From: Cristatella mucedo
Lineage: Eukaryota > Bryozoa > Phylactolaemata > Cristatellidae
DNA: 22,366 bases
Reading direction: 5' to 3'
Assembly: GCA_009760855.2 (NCBI GenBank)
Contig: WPIO01000054.1
Coordinates: 2,977,501 to 2,999,866 of the forward strand
Positions 12,092 to 20,236 of the stretch are shown here, in pieces. Numbering within the stretch: the stretch's first letter is position 1; each line of letters starts with the position of its first letter. A model generated the notes under the pieces. The model was given only the letters and a program-made list of their open reading frames with translations. It was not told the DNA's origin and did not search any database. The position numbers were made by a program, and so were the translations under genes.

Positions 12092-12233
12092 GCCGGCGTG
12101 TCGGCGCCTCTGGTGGCATCGCTGAAGCACTGTGCCAGCCGGAGCGTAGCTCCTGACGACACTGCCGGACCGCAGTGCACCACAGCCAGCTACTCGCCGT
12201 CTACAGACACCTGCGACCTTCTGACAGGCGGCG
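12092..12233 (+). CDS. Candidate PAN/apple-like cysteine exon
   Basis: An open frame follows an AG at 12090-12091, with a stop just upstream at 12083-12085. It can end at GGCG|GTGAAT (donor at 12234, phase 1). Its cysteines are spaced C-x14-C-x11-C-x-L, and the last part, CTTASYSPSTDTCDL, resembles the end of a PAN/apple module (C, aromatic, C-x-Leu). The usual second cysteine of that module is missing. The local DNA is GC-rich like the signal-peptide exon. The acceptor would be phase 0, which does not fit directly after a phase-1 exon, so an additional exon or a different boundary would be needed. It could also be a chance frame. Confidence 0.27.
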
Positions 12234-13094
12234 GTGAATATCAGGCGAGCGGGCGCGATGCCAGCCTTCTCCTCAGAGCCAGTTAGCGGCGTCGTATAGC
12301 TGGCATATAACCTGTAGAGCAGGAGACGAGTGCCGACGTTTGAGCATTGATCAGCGAGTTCTTATATTTCTCGGCATGTTGTCGTTTCTGCTTTAGCCAC
12401 TGAGATGCACAATTATTAATAAGGCGAGTGTTGGTATGCACTGCCAGTGGACGCTTTGAAATGGTGGTGGACCTTCTCTTGTCGACGACCGAGCCTTTAG
12501 ATCTGCTTTTATGTTCATTCTGACTGAGACATTTGACCATTTCAATACCTGCACCTCCCAATCGCGTCTCCTACGATACGACTTCTGCCGCCGCAGGCAC
12601 TCCGCTCCAGCCTTTAGTAGGTTGGTGAAGCTGGAAGCCGTTGGATCTACTTCCGGAATTTCTTCCGAGAACTACTCAGTGAACAGCATCGCCAAAATTA
12701 ATTCTGAAATCAAAATGTTCTTAATAATTGACATCCTTCTTCGATCACCACACTATTTTTTGGAATGCTATTGCTTCAATGAAAGCCTTTCAATCTGTCT
12801 CTGAACGTGAGCCACTGCATTCCTTCTTGCTTCTTTCTTGCATCTTACTTCTTCCTTCCTGCTCATTTCCTGCTCGATTCTTCAGTGAATGGGATACCAT
12901 GACTGAGGGGGTGGTGGCAATCAGGGGATACATTACGAAGACTCAGAAGTTAAGCATTATACCACTTTTGCAATCAATAATCAAGCAACAACGAAAAAAC
13001 GACGAATTCCAATTGACGTCCAGTGCTAGGCCTTTCTTCATCGCTTTGCCCAAAATAACTGACGACTCAACCCTGGAGCAATAACCGAAGACGT
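12234..13094. other. Presumed intron with pyrimidine tract; weak ORF
   Basis: A C/T-rich run at about 12816-12884 is followed by TTCTTCAG, which looks like a splice acceptor. A frame from the ATG at 12779 to a stop at 13082-13084 (101 codons) contains the hydrophobic string SFLLLSCILLLPSCSF encoded by the pyrimidine tract, and nothing recognisable after it. The hydrophobic stretch is probably a by-product of the tract, so I do not call a gene here. Confidence 0.3.
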
Positions 13095-13262
13095 ATAATA
13101 ATATTATCTTATTTAACTGGTTCATTATATAGCAACAGAAAAGCCTTTAAGGCTATTACTAGTGCAGGCGAGATAAAAGAACGCCCACCTCAGAAATCGA
13201 ACCATCGACCTCGGGACCGAGAACGTGAATAGCAACCACTTTAACTATGTTCAGGCGTAAGA
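13095..13262 (-). mobile_element. tRNA-derived SINE, copy c
   Basis: On the minus strand this copy keeps the best Pol III boxes of the set. An A-box-like TAGTTAAAGTGG is at 13236-13247 and a B-box-like GGTTCGATTT is at 13194-13203. Between them is CTCGGTCCCGAGGTCG, shared exactly with copy d. The body GAGGTGGGCGTTCTTTTATC, then GTAATAGCCTTAAAGGCTTT, then CTGTTGCTATATAA aligns block by block with copy d and ends in an AT-rich tail (ATAATATTATTATA). It lies in the presumed intron before the mucin exon, opposite to the gene. Confidence 0.72.
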
Positions 13263-13344
13263 TAGACTATGAGCTCCTGAAATGAGAATGCAATAATGAA
13301 CTGGTGGGCTTTCATTCAATTCAAGAAAATTTTAAACAAAAGTA

Positions 13345-13440
13345 AACATTGGCCGGGCGATTCATACCCGTCGACCATTTCCAAGCTACTCAAACAAGAG
13401 TTATCACCACGATCAGTAGGAGGGTAGAGCGTGTATAACG
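13345..13440 (-). mobile_element. Degenerate tRNA-like SINE relic, copy e
   Basis: On the minus strand GTGGTGATAACTC resembles a D-arm. It is followed about 25 bases later by GGTCGACGGGTATGAATCGC, which aligns with the GGTCG..GTTTGATTCC B-box part of copy d. No body matching the other copies follows. It could be a head-only relic of the same family or an unrelated tRNA-like fragment. Confidence 0.3.
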
Positions 13441-13903
13441 CCAGGATTTGAGTAATCTGACCGTTTAAAATGAATATGACAGGCAAGACCAGAGCGGAAA
13501 AAAGAACAGAAGCAAAAATAACCGTGTAACCGCGCCATTAGGTACTTCTGGCTGAGCCCAAAGTACGGCGAGCAGATTTATGTCAGCATTAAGGCACTTG
13601 CCTGGCGTTGATGCTTATACCTTGGCAGCTGTAAAGTGTATAATTCACGAGCTTGTTATGCAAAGAATTACTAAATGTGGAATCCGATTTTGCATTAGTC
13701 TTAGAAGTATCTCTGGGCTATGGCCACCTGACGGAACTGCATTTAATCGGATGCATTTGGTCATCAGTCCCATTCACAGTCCCCGACTCTTGTGTGCTGC
13801 GAGAGGTTAGGGCTGCGATAGCATCAGCACGTTGAGTTAGTGCAGCGATCCCAAAGCCGTTGCGACATTTTGTTCCTACCGTCTGTCGTTCACATGTACC
13901 AAT

Positions 13904-15517
13904 ATGCTGCAGCAGCCGCCACAGCCTTCTTTGCTGCCTATCCAGCAGATCATCACGGCGACCAAATCAGCAGAACAGACTACGAAGACGGCACAGCTTG
14001 CTTCGACAACCATGTCGGTGTTGGCTTTGAGTTTCGACACTACGATCTCGGAATGGAAGCAAATGACTGGGTCGATTGAGACGGCTGACACAGTCATGCT
14101 CGCTGGATTTCTCCCCAAGGCTTGCCCTGAGAGTATGAGCGAGTCACCGACAGGTGGGCAGTCAGCAGCTTTTGCTAAAGCTTGGTCAGCATCAGAGAGG
14201 GCAGTGTCGTCAACAGTCAGAGGTCCGCAGGAAAATTCGGATATCGATATGATGCCAAGGTCTTCTCAATCTATTGAAACCTCGGTACAGCATTCGTCGA
14301 TTATCGATGCAGAAGCTGCACCCCCTGGAAACACAGCTACAATTGCCGGATCCCTGTTTACCGGACAGGAAACGAATCAAGCAACGAAGGCTCAGACGAC
14401 GACGACTCAGCCGACGACGAATCAGCTGACAATGACTGTGCTGACAACGTCTCACCCCACCACAACTGTGCTGACGACGACTCAGCTGACCCCGACACAA
14501 CCGACCACGACTCAGCCAACCACGAATCAGCCGACCACGACTCAGCTGACTACGATTCAGCCGACAACGACTCCATTGACGACTCAGCCAACCCCGATTC
14601 AGACGACCACAAATCAGCCGACAACGCCTCAGCCAACAACGACTCAGCCGAACATGGATCAACAGACTACTACTCAGAGAACCACAAATCAGCCGACCAC
14701 CACCCAGCAGACAATGACTGAGCTGACCACGACTCAACTGACAGTGAATCAGCTGACGAGTACTCAGACGACCACAACTCAGCCAACAACGAATCAGCCG
14801 ACATCGACTCAGCCGACCACGACTCAGACGACCAAAACTCAGTTAACAACAATTCCGCCAACCACGACTCAGCTGACCACGAATCAGCCAACAACGACTC
14901 AGCCAACAACCTCTCAGTCGACCACGAGTATGCCGACTACGACTCAGCCGACAACGACTCAGCCGACATCGACTCGGCCGACCACTACTAAGCCTACAAT
15001 GACTCAGCTAACAACGATTCCTCCAATCACGATTCAGCAGACTACGAATCAGCCAACAACGACTCAGGCAACAACAACTCTGTCGACTACGAGTATGCCG
15101 ACTACGAATCAGCCGACAACGAATCAGCCGACATCGACTCAGCCAACCACGACTAAGCCTACAACGACTCAGGTAACAACGATTCTTCCATCCACGAGTA
15201 TGCCGACTACGAATCAGCCAAAAACGATTCAGCCGACCACGACTCAGGCAAGAACGACTCAACCAACCACGAGTAAGCCGGAAACGTCTTTGCAAAACCC
15301 GACCCAGCAGACCGCGACTTCAATGATCACGACTTCGCTGACCGCTCCTACCAAGACCGCGTCACCCACAAGCAGTGGCTTACATCGAGGTCACTTACGG
15401 AAACAGCAGCATTGCAAAGAGAATTTTAGTGGCCGAGGTGGATTCAAGCAGCTAACACGGACTTTTCAAAGCGGGGCCGAATTATGCAAAGTAGACAATG
15501 ACACGTCAACCTTTTAA
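13904..15517 (+). CDS. Mucin-like Thr/Gln/Pro-repeat exon of the lectin gene
   Basis: One long open frame (537 codons from an internal ATG; also open upstream to 13841) encodes an ordinary Ser/Thr-rich N-terminal part of about 160 residues. About 60 pentapeptide units of the type (P/L)-T-T-(T/N/I)-Q then follow, as a dense array of potential O-glycosylation sites. A less regular Thr/Ser tail ends the frame. There is no signal peptide at the ATG, so it is more likely an internal exon than a gene start. Possible 3' ends that keep phase 1 for the micro-exon at 16432 are CACGA|GTAAGC (exon end 15272, the strongest donor), CGAG|GTCACT (15389) and CGAG|GTGGAT (15437). The 5' edge is unresolved: the best-looking acceptor, CTGCCTATCCAG (ending 13945), is phase 0. 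Minus-strand frames here are shadows of the repeat. The likely role is an extended glycosylated stalk or a secreted mucus component. Confidence 0.68.
   Translation: MLQQPPQPSLLPIQQIITATKSAEQTTKTAQLASTTMSVLALSFDTTISEWKQMTGSIETADTVMLAGFLPKACPESMSESPTGGQSAAFAKAWSASERAVSSTVRGPQENSDIDMMPRSSQSIETSVQHSSIIDAEAAPPGNTATIAGSLFTGQETNQATKAQTTTTQPTTNQLTMTVLTTSHPTTTVLTTTQLTPTQPTTTQPTTNQPTTTQLTTIQPTTTPLTTQPTPIQTTTNQPTTPQPTTTQPNMDQQTTTQRTTNQPTTTQQTMTELTTTQLTVNQLTSTQTTTTQPTTNQPTSTQPTTTQTTKTQLTTIPPTTTQLTTNQPTTTQPTTSQSTTSMPTTTQPTTTQPTSTRPTTTKPTMTQLTTIPPITIQQTTNQPTTTQATTTLSTTSMPTTNQPTTNQPTSTQPTTTKPTTTQVTTILPSTSMPTTNQPKTIQPTTTQARTTQPTTSKPETSLQNPTQQTATSMITTSLTAPTKTASPTSSGLHRGHLRKQQHCKENFSGRGGFKQLTRTFQSGAELCKVDNDTSTF
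14390..15290 (+). repeat. Coding 15-bp minisatellite with higher-order repeat
   Basis: The array is built on a 15-bp unit (ACT CAG CCG ACC ACG and variants) that stays in frame throughout. One unit near 14570-14590 has lost a codon (PLTTQP instead of PLTTTQP). A higher-order copy is visible: the segment starting at GAGTATGCC (14926) recurs at 15091, exactly 165 bp or 11 units later, with the same order of variants (SMPTT, QPTST, KPT, then TIPP versus TILP). A third, shorter echo starts at 15196. This indicates segmental amplification as well as single-unit slippage. Confidence 0.93.
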
Positions 15518-15959
15518 AAAAGTCAGACCCACTGGGTCGAGAAATAGCTGAAGGAGCAATAAGTGCCGGGGGAACAATTCATCCTGCACTTCGTCCCTCG
15601 CAGCTTGGGCTGCCCGAGAAAATACGATGTCTTGGTTCGCAGTTGCCCTGCCACGATCCAGCCTTCGTTGCAAGAAACTTTTTTTCTAAAATCTAACGCT
15701 TTAATAGGTGGGATGAGGGAGAACCAATTTAACGATCAAAATGTATCGGCACCAGTATCATGAGTTCAATTGTTTGGAAATTGTCCGACTCATGACTCAT
15801 CTCAATCGCTTCTAATAATCGTTTGACGGTGGCACTGTCCCCATCGATACATATAAAGTTTATCACATTTATCAACCGATGAAGTTCACTCAAGCTGTGC
15901 AGAATATGTGATGAGCCTTGATAGAGACTAAATTCTCCTTGGGTTTTATTTGGCAAGCC
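15518..15959. other. Presumed intron, no recognised feature
   Basis: After the stop of the mucin frame at 15515-15517 no coding signal continues. Short frames on both strands are unrecognised. If the exon ends at one of the donors before 15440, this stretch is the start of an intron reaching to 16431. Confidence 0.4.
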
Positions 15960-16129
15960 GTGATGGCACACTAGATAAGGCGGTTGCTTTCACGACCTCG
16001 GTCCCGAGGTCGTGTGTTTGATTCCTGCGGTGGGCGATTCTTTATCGCCACTGCAAGCGTTGGTGATAGCCGTAAAGTCTCTTCTGCTGCTATACAAAAG
16101 TAGGCTGTTTAATCAGCTAGGATTTTTTT
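15960..16129 (+). mobile_element. tRNA-derived SINE, copy d
   Basis: This is the only plus-strand copy. The tRNA-like head holds TAGATAAGGCGG (A-box position) and GTGTTTGATTCC (B box). Between them lies GACCTCGGTCCCGAGGTCG, a self-complementary 9-bp stem with almost no loop. The body GGTGGGCGATTCTTTATCG, GTGATAGCCGTAAAGTCTC and GCTGCTATACAAAAGTAGG matches copies b and c. It ends near a T7 run. It lies in the intron between the mucin exon and the micro-exon, in the sense orientation. Confidence 0.72.
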
Positions 16130-16431
16130 CATGCCCTTTAATTCTACGTTTATTTTTCTTAACATTCCGCCGTGCAAAATATGTGCTTTTTATCGTCTGC
16201 ATCATTATTATCAGTAAACTTTTGCTCGGATTTTTTGTGAGAAATATGGTCTGAAACAAACATTTTGCTTTCCATCTATGGTCCAGTAGATTGAAGTGTG
16301 ACGAGCGTCGCGATACACGAAGTATATGTAGAAAACGGCAGATGAGGCAGAGCGCTTTTCTACTCCAGGTACAGTAAGCGATTGGGCTGCTTTTCAAAGC
16401 ACCTGATATTGTGTCACTTTTTCTTCTGCAG

Positions 16432-16461
16432 GCACTGGAACACAAAGAATAATAACTTTAG
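16432..16461 (+). CDS. 30-nt micro-exon opening the FTP lectin domain
   Basis: An excellent acceptor (CACTTTTTCTTCTGCAG) and a near-consensus donor (TTTAG|GTGAGTA) enclose exactly 30 bases, phase 1 on both sides. Read in that phase it gives TGTQRIITL flanked by two split codons. Joined to the next exon it yields RIITLGKTANQSK, which matches the usual start of F5/8C/FTP domains (Ile/Leu-x-Leu-Gly-Lys-x-Ala-x-Gln-Ser). Splice quality, phase and domain fit all agree, so this is a real exon despite its size. Confidence 0.72.
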
Positions 16462-16694
16462 GTGAGTATTGAGCTGAATTCTGCCAAATTAGTTCTCACA
16501 AATTATATATTTGCTTAACTACTATTCAAAAACGAAAAGCTATTAGCTGAAGCCAGCAAGCAAGCTTTAACGCATCGAATTTACTAGGAGGAGACTACAC
16601 ACGATGAATTCGCAGGCTCCTCTTAACGAGTCCATTGACTTGTTTGGTCGAAAAATAGTGCCTCACCATGAAATTTTTGCCTCTCTTTGTTCAG

Positions 16695-16880
16695 GCAAGA
16701 CAGCCAACCAGTCAAAGTTGGCACCCTCATCGAACTGTGGACCTGCTTTCGCATTCGATGGTGACATAACGACCTATGCACATATGGAGAAAGCTCCTTC
16801 ATACCCATGGATTTATGTTGATCTGGGAGGGCAGTACAAAGTCGCGACGATCGCCGTGACGGCACGCTGCGATAACTACG
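16695..16880 (+). CDS. FTP (fucolectin-like) lectin domain, first-half exon
   Basis: The exon is 186 nt, phase 1 at both ends, between TGCCTCTCTTTGTTCAG and CTACG|GTCTGT. It encodes the first half of a fucolectin/tachylectin-4 type domain: TANQSK, then AFAFDGD (the Ala-Val-Asp-Gly-like step), then PWIYVDLGGQYKVATIAVTA with the PW-x-x-VDLG signature, ending RCDNYG. The His in YAHME and the Arg in TARCD align with two of the three fucose-contacting residues known from eel fucolectin. The adjacent Cys-Cys pair of that family is replaced by Asn-Tyr. NQS is a possible N-glycosylation site. The same frame stays open upstream into the intron to an ATG at 16604, which would give an intron-retained N-terminus without a signal peptide. 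The family assignment is firm, but sugar binding is not shown. Confidence 0.85.
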
Positions 16881-17165
16881 GTCTGTGATCGCCTAGGGAG
16901 CAAGCACAAGGTAGTGCTGCTGCTGGGCACAGCTTCGATCGAGGAAGCGAGTGATTCAGGCAGTGGCAGGCCATCGGGATGTAGCGGACAAAGCTAGCAC
17001 ATGTGCGAGGCTAAGTCTGAGCTGCTGCCTCTGCTAAGCTGCTAGTTTTGTCCAGTTTGTGCTCCTGGGTGGGGCTGATAAGTCGCAGAGCAAGAGCAGG
17101 TGGATCCCAGCCTCGTCAGGTCGTGTGCCTGATGGTGCAAGTAGGGCCTTTCACTGACCTACTGA

Positions 17166-17255
17166 TGAGCGGCGATAACAATGGATGAGTTATTATGATT
17201 ATTATGCGATATAAGTTATAATGATTATTATGCAATTATTATGGTGAGCGGCGAT
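17166..17255. repeat. Short nested direct repeats in the last intron
   Basis: TGAGCGGCGAT occurs at 17166 and 17245, enclosing two copies of TGATTATTATGC (17196 and 17222) in a TTA-rich stretch. This looks like local slippage or duplication within the intron. The preceding part of the intron (16881-17165) is fairly GC-rich and holds nothing I recognise. Confidence 0.7.
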
Positions 17256-17799
17256 TATTATCTTCAGATTTCACCTAACGTCCTTCTAGGCGCTTCATTA
17301 TTTTGACAAAAATTGCAGAGTTTAAAGTTCCCAATGAAACCATAAGCTTGAACAAGATTTAGGAAATGTGACCAAACTTGAATTCAAGTTTTGCCCCCAA
17401 TCCATATTAACACGACAACCGCCAATTCGGGCCTGAAAGCATCGAAATATTTTGCCTGAATCAGGGGAAAGCACAGATGCCTTCGCAATTAGAACCAAAA
17501 TCGCTGTAAAAATCAATGACAGAGCGGTGTCTCTGAACTGAGCATTCTGGCTTGTGGATTAGAACACGGCAGTGAGGTATGCTGGTTCTAAAATCAATTC
17601 AGAAGCCGCTAGTCGCAGTGGCCACTCAGTACTTGGCTGTTGACAATCACTCCAAAAGACGCGGCAAACAAGCGCAAATAAATAACGACAAGTACGAGTT
17701 CTAATATCTCACCTGTGCGCCCATGCTCAACATGCCCATAAGGAAAGCCACGGTTTTAGCCAAACCACGAAGCTTTACGAAACTAGCTGTCTGGAATGG

Positions 17800-18830
17800 C
17801 GTGAACGTTACCAAGCGACTCCAATTCCTCTTGGCAATAGACGTTCGGAGCGAGGCCGATGCTAATAAAATGCAGATGCAAATGAAAAATTATGTATTCA
17901 GGGACCGGAGTCAAGCTTCCATATTTTGTAGCTAAGAAGGGCTACCCTGCAGTGACCTTTCAAACTCTTCGGCAACGAATATTTTACTGATGCTGCTAGT
18001 AGAATCCGCTAGTACTCAGCATTTATTCCTCGGAGCGCTGCCGATGACGGGTGACCCGGAAATGCGTCATCAGGTGAGGTCGTTACATCTCTTAGTGTGT
18101 AATCTTTAGGTGAAATGAAGGCCCTTGCTTTAGATTAATCAGAGTCACTCCCCTTTCATCGCTCGTTGCAACTAAAGCAAAATTGCAAATTTCCATCCGC
18201 ATCTCCTACTAAAAGCCACGACTGAGGGAGGTGCAGCACAAGATGACCAAACGTTCATTGCTGAGTATGCTTTCCGAGAAGAAGCTCGCCACAATCCTGA
18301 CGTCCATCGTCTGAGATTTCACGAGGCACGTTCGCCACTGACTGTCCCGGCTGCGGCGTGAGAAGTGAGAGGGGCTTACTCTGAGCGTTACTGATGTGGG
18401 CTAGAGTCTCTATAGGCAGTTAGATCCTTCCACAAAAACTCCTCCAAGCTTGAACCGTGCCAATCGCAATACCGTAATAGATAGTACGTAGACTGCTCCA
18501 GACGCCTAGCTCCCAGACGAATGCCGGATCGCGAGTACTCTAGGTCTTGCAACTAGTGCATTCGTTGCTCCACTACAAATCGTCCGACGAAAAGCGTCCG
18601 CTCAAATCTGACCCTCTGGAAACCCGGCTGCTGCATTCGTTTCCGCTCTTCTTCCGGTCGAGGAGGTGCACTAGACGGACTCTACCTCGCAGGAGATGAG
18701 TTCCATCAAAATTTTATAAGACTGAAGAGAAAAACTCGTCGACCGTCCGTATGGGTTGGCAGATCAATGTCTAAAATGCCGCCAGGTCGGCTTTACTTGC
18801 GTGCGTGCAGACGTATCAAGACGCTCGGCG
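17800..18830. repeat. Diverged dispersed repeat, copy 1 (in last intron)
   Basis: This copy aligns with 20760-21550 in the same orientation. Anchors in order are CAAGCT(T/A)CCATA followed by TAGCTA and TGCA(G/A)TGACCTTT, then GA(C/T)GAAT(G/C)CCGGATCGCGAGT, then TGCATTCGT..GCTCTTC, then GT(C/T)GA(C/T)CGTC(C/T)GT and an ATCAATGTCTAA/ATCGATATCTAA block ending GCCGCC. Many indels show that the copies are old. Minus-strand frames share a short GG(I/F)LDID string, but stops and shifts prevent any family assignment. A hairpin with arms GATGACG/CGTCATC lies at 18043-18071. Confidence 0.6.
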
Positions 18831-19074
18831 AACTCCTTATTACTCACGAACCCGAAGCTAGCACCACGTTAAATTAGCGCTCAAGCTAACTAAGCGCGAA
18901 CGCGAACTCACACAACTCCTTCAGATTTTTATGACTTGGCTTGCAAGATGCGATATATTCATTTCGCTCTATGAGCAATGCATCCACTTAACGCTTTCGC
19001 GCTTGCATTTAACCGCGCCAATGAGGCCTTATGAAGGCGAGCCACTCCGCTACTCCCGGCGCGCGCCCGCAGCA

Positions 19075-19230
19075 ATGGCCATGGTCAGTTCGCCAACTGA
19101 TTTGAGGCGCCGCATGGAGAACGAGCAAAGGCGAAGGGCGAAACGAGCGAAGGCGAAGCCTCGCCGGAAGCGCGAGCAGCCGTCATCCGTCGTGCGTCCT
19201 ATTCGCCGCGTCCTACTCAAAAGCCACTAG
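19075..19230 (+). other. Short Arg/Lys-rich frame inside the last intron
   Basis: The ATG at 19075 opens a 51-codon frame ending in TAG just before the splice acceptor of the final lectin exon. The product would be strikingly basic (RRRMENEQRRRAKRAKAKPR followed by more of the same). It is encoded by a GC-rich run of GCGAAG-like hexamers, so the composition may be the whole cause. No promoter or homology is visible. Confidence 0.15.
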
Positions 19231-19254
19231 TGGATAACTGCCATTTCCGTTCAG

Positions 19255-19490
19255 GTAGTACTGCCCACGACTACGATTTGCGCGTCAGCTCGAGCCCGAC
19301 TCTTGTTTCCGGATTCTTCAATGGCTCGCTGTGTGCTCACTTCAATGGAACAATGAGTAATTGTCAGAATGTACCCTTTACGTGCCCACCGTCCACGGTT
19401 GGAAGATACGTGAGCATGCAGGTCACAGCATCCGATTCCGGAGGATGGTTTAATTTGGCCGAGATGACCGTCTATGAAGCTAAGGTCTAG
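19255..19490 (+). CDS. FTP lectin domain, second-half and terminal exon
   Basis: The exon begins after CCATTTCCGTTCAG in phase 1 and ends at TAG (19488-19490). It completes the domain started at 16432 and 16695. Joined across the 2374-bp intron (16881-19254) the split Gly codon is restored (DNYG|STAHDYDLRV), and the whole domain is about 150 residues, normal for FTP modules. Visible family features are DYDLRV (the E-I/L-R-V/I strand), a Cys-bearing loop (GSLCAHF and SNCQN), FTCPPS, GRYVSMQV and the closing strand FNLAEMTVYE. Two sequons (NGS, NGT) suggest a secreted protein. The second fucose-contacting Arg of eel fucolectin appears to be replaced here (STA). The chain ends four residues after the domain, with no transmembrane segment or anchor. 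Confidence 0.87.
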
Positions 19491-19992
19491 CCGGAGCGAC
19501 CTTCTGAGCAGATAACCGTTCGAGCAGACGATGCAGCGGCTTCTTTCAAGGTCGACGTGTCGCGAACGTAAAGTCCGTGCTACATGATTGGAATTTCCGA
19601 TCAGCCGCCGCCGCTTCTGCAGTTGATACACGGGCTAGACCTGCATTCGCGCTTCTTTGAAAGGGCCAAGGAGGGTAAAGATGTCACTCAGCCAGCCTCT
19701 GCATTGGGAATGAGGAGCAGGAAACGCGAGCTCGAGGCTTAGCACGTGACCCACCCGTCACTGCTCGGTGGACAAAGCTGGTTCCGGGCTGGTTGCGGCG
19801 GCGAGAACAAATCGCATAAGCTTTGATGGCGGACGAACGAGCCGCTTTCTCACCGCAGCGTCTGCATGGGCATAATTTCTTGTCAAAATTGTCAGAATTT
19901 TTAGTCCCGACGACGACTTTGTACGAATTCAAGGATAGCTACGAATCCATGTTTTGTGTGCACGTTGTCACGAATTATGCCTGTCTTACTTT
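19491..19992 (+). other. Probable 3' UTR of the mucin-lectin gene
   Basis: No coding continues after the TAG. The stretch up to the polyadenylation signal has no recognised element. Opposite-strand frames (19251-19631 and 19684-19932) overlap the lectin exon or this region and are taken as shadows. Confidence 0.45.
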
Positions 19993-19998
19993 AATAAA
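19993..19998 (+). promoter_or_regulatory. AATAAA polyadenylation signal
   Basis: A canonical AATAAA lies about 500 bases after the lectin stop codon, in TTTAATAAAAACTC. It is the first canonical signal after that stop that I noticed. Cleavage would be expected some 10-30 bases later. Use of this site is inferred. Confidence 0.5.
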
Positions 19999-20137
19999 AA
20001 CTCAGGTTGCACGGCTCTGGCAGAAAGGGCAGCAGTGCTTTATGAGCTTCAGTTTTAGCTTTTAGTGCCACGCTTCCCATTACAACGTCCTTCAAACAAG
20101 TGTTAGTCCACTCAGACTAACTGGCCGCCTTGAGAAG

Positions 20138-20236
20138 ATGGACAGAAGAGCAATAGTGATATTAAGCAGCTACCTCCTACTACTCCCGCAGAACGCAATG
20201 ATTGCAGCGGCCACAAAGTTTACCGACGTGGCATGA
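20138..20236 (+). CDS. Short ORF with signal-like leader; possible first exon of a next gene
   Basis: The ATG at 20138 (GAGAAGATGG, a good context) opens 32 codons. They have a basic start (MDRR), a hydrophobic core AIVILSSYLLLLPQNAMIAA, then TKFTDVA and TGA. The TGA is followed at once by a perfect donor GTAAGT (20237). There is also a strong acceptor (CTCCTACTACTCCCGCAG, ending 20191) inside the frame. With that acceptor and donor a 45-nt phase-1/phase-1 exon is possible in another frame, reading RNDCSGHKVYRRGM without stops. The two readings exclude each other: a leader-bearing micropeptide or first exon, or an internal micro-exon. Neither has homology I recognise, and chance is possible. 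Confidence 0.22.
   Translation: MDRRAIVILSSYLLLLPQNAMIAAATKFTDVA

Noticed and set aside
12779-13084. 101-codon plus-strand frame with a hydrophobic stretch
   Set aside because: The hydrophobic part is encoded by a pyrimidine tract and nothing recognisable follows. There is no promoter or splice support.
14210-15295. Cys/Arg/Leu/Ser-rich minus-strand frames
   Set aside because: They are exact antisense translations of the 15-bp coding repeat. A multiple-of-three repeat keeps several frames open.
16604-16694. ATG-started N-terminal extension of the lectin exon
   Set aside because: It reads through a good splice acceptor, gives no signal peptide and would break the domain start supplied by the micro-exon. 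It is kept only as an intron-retention possibility.
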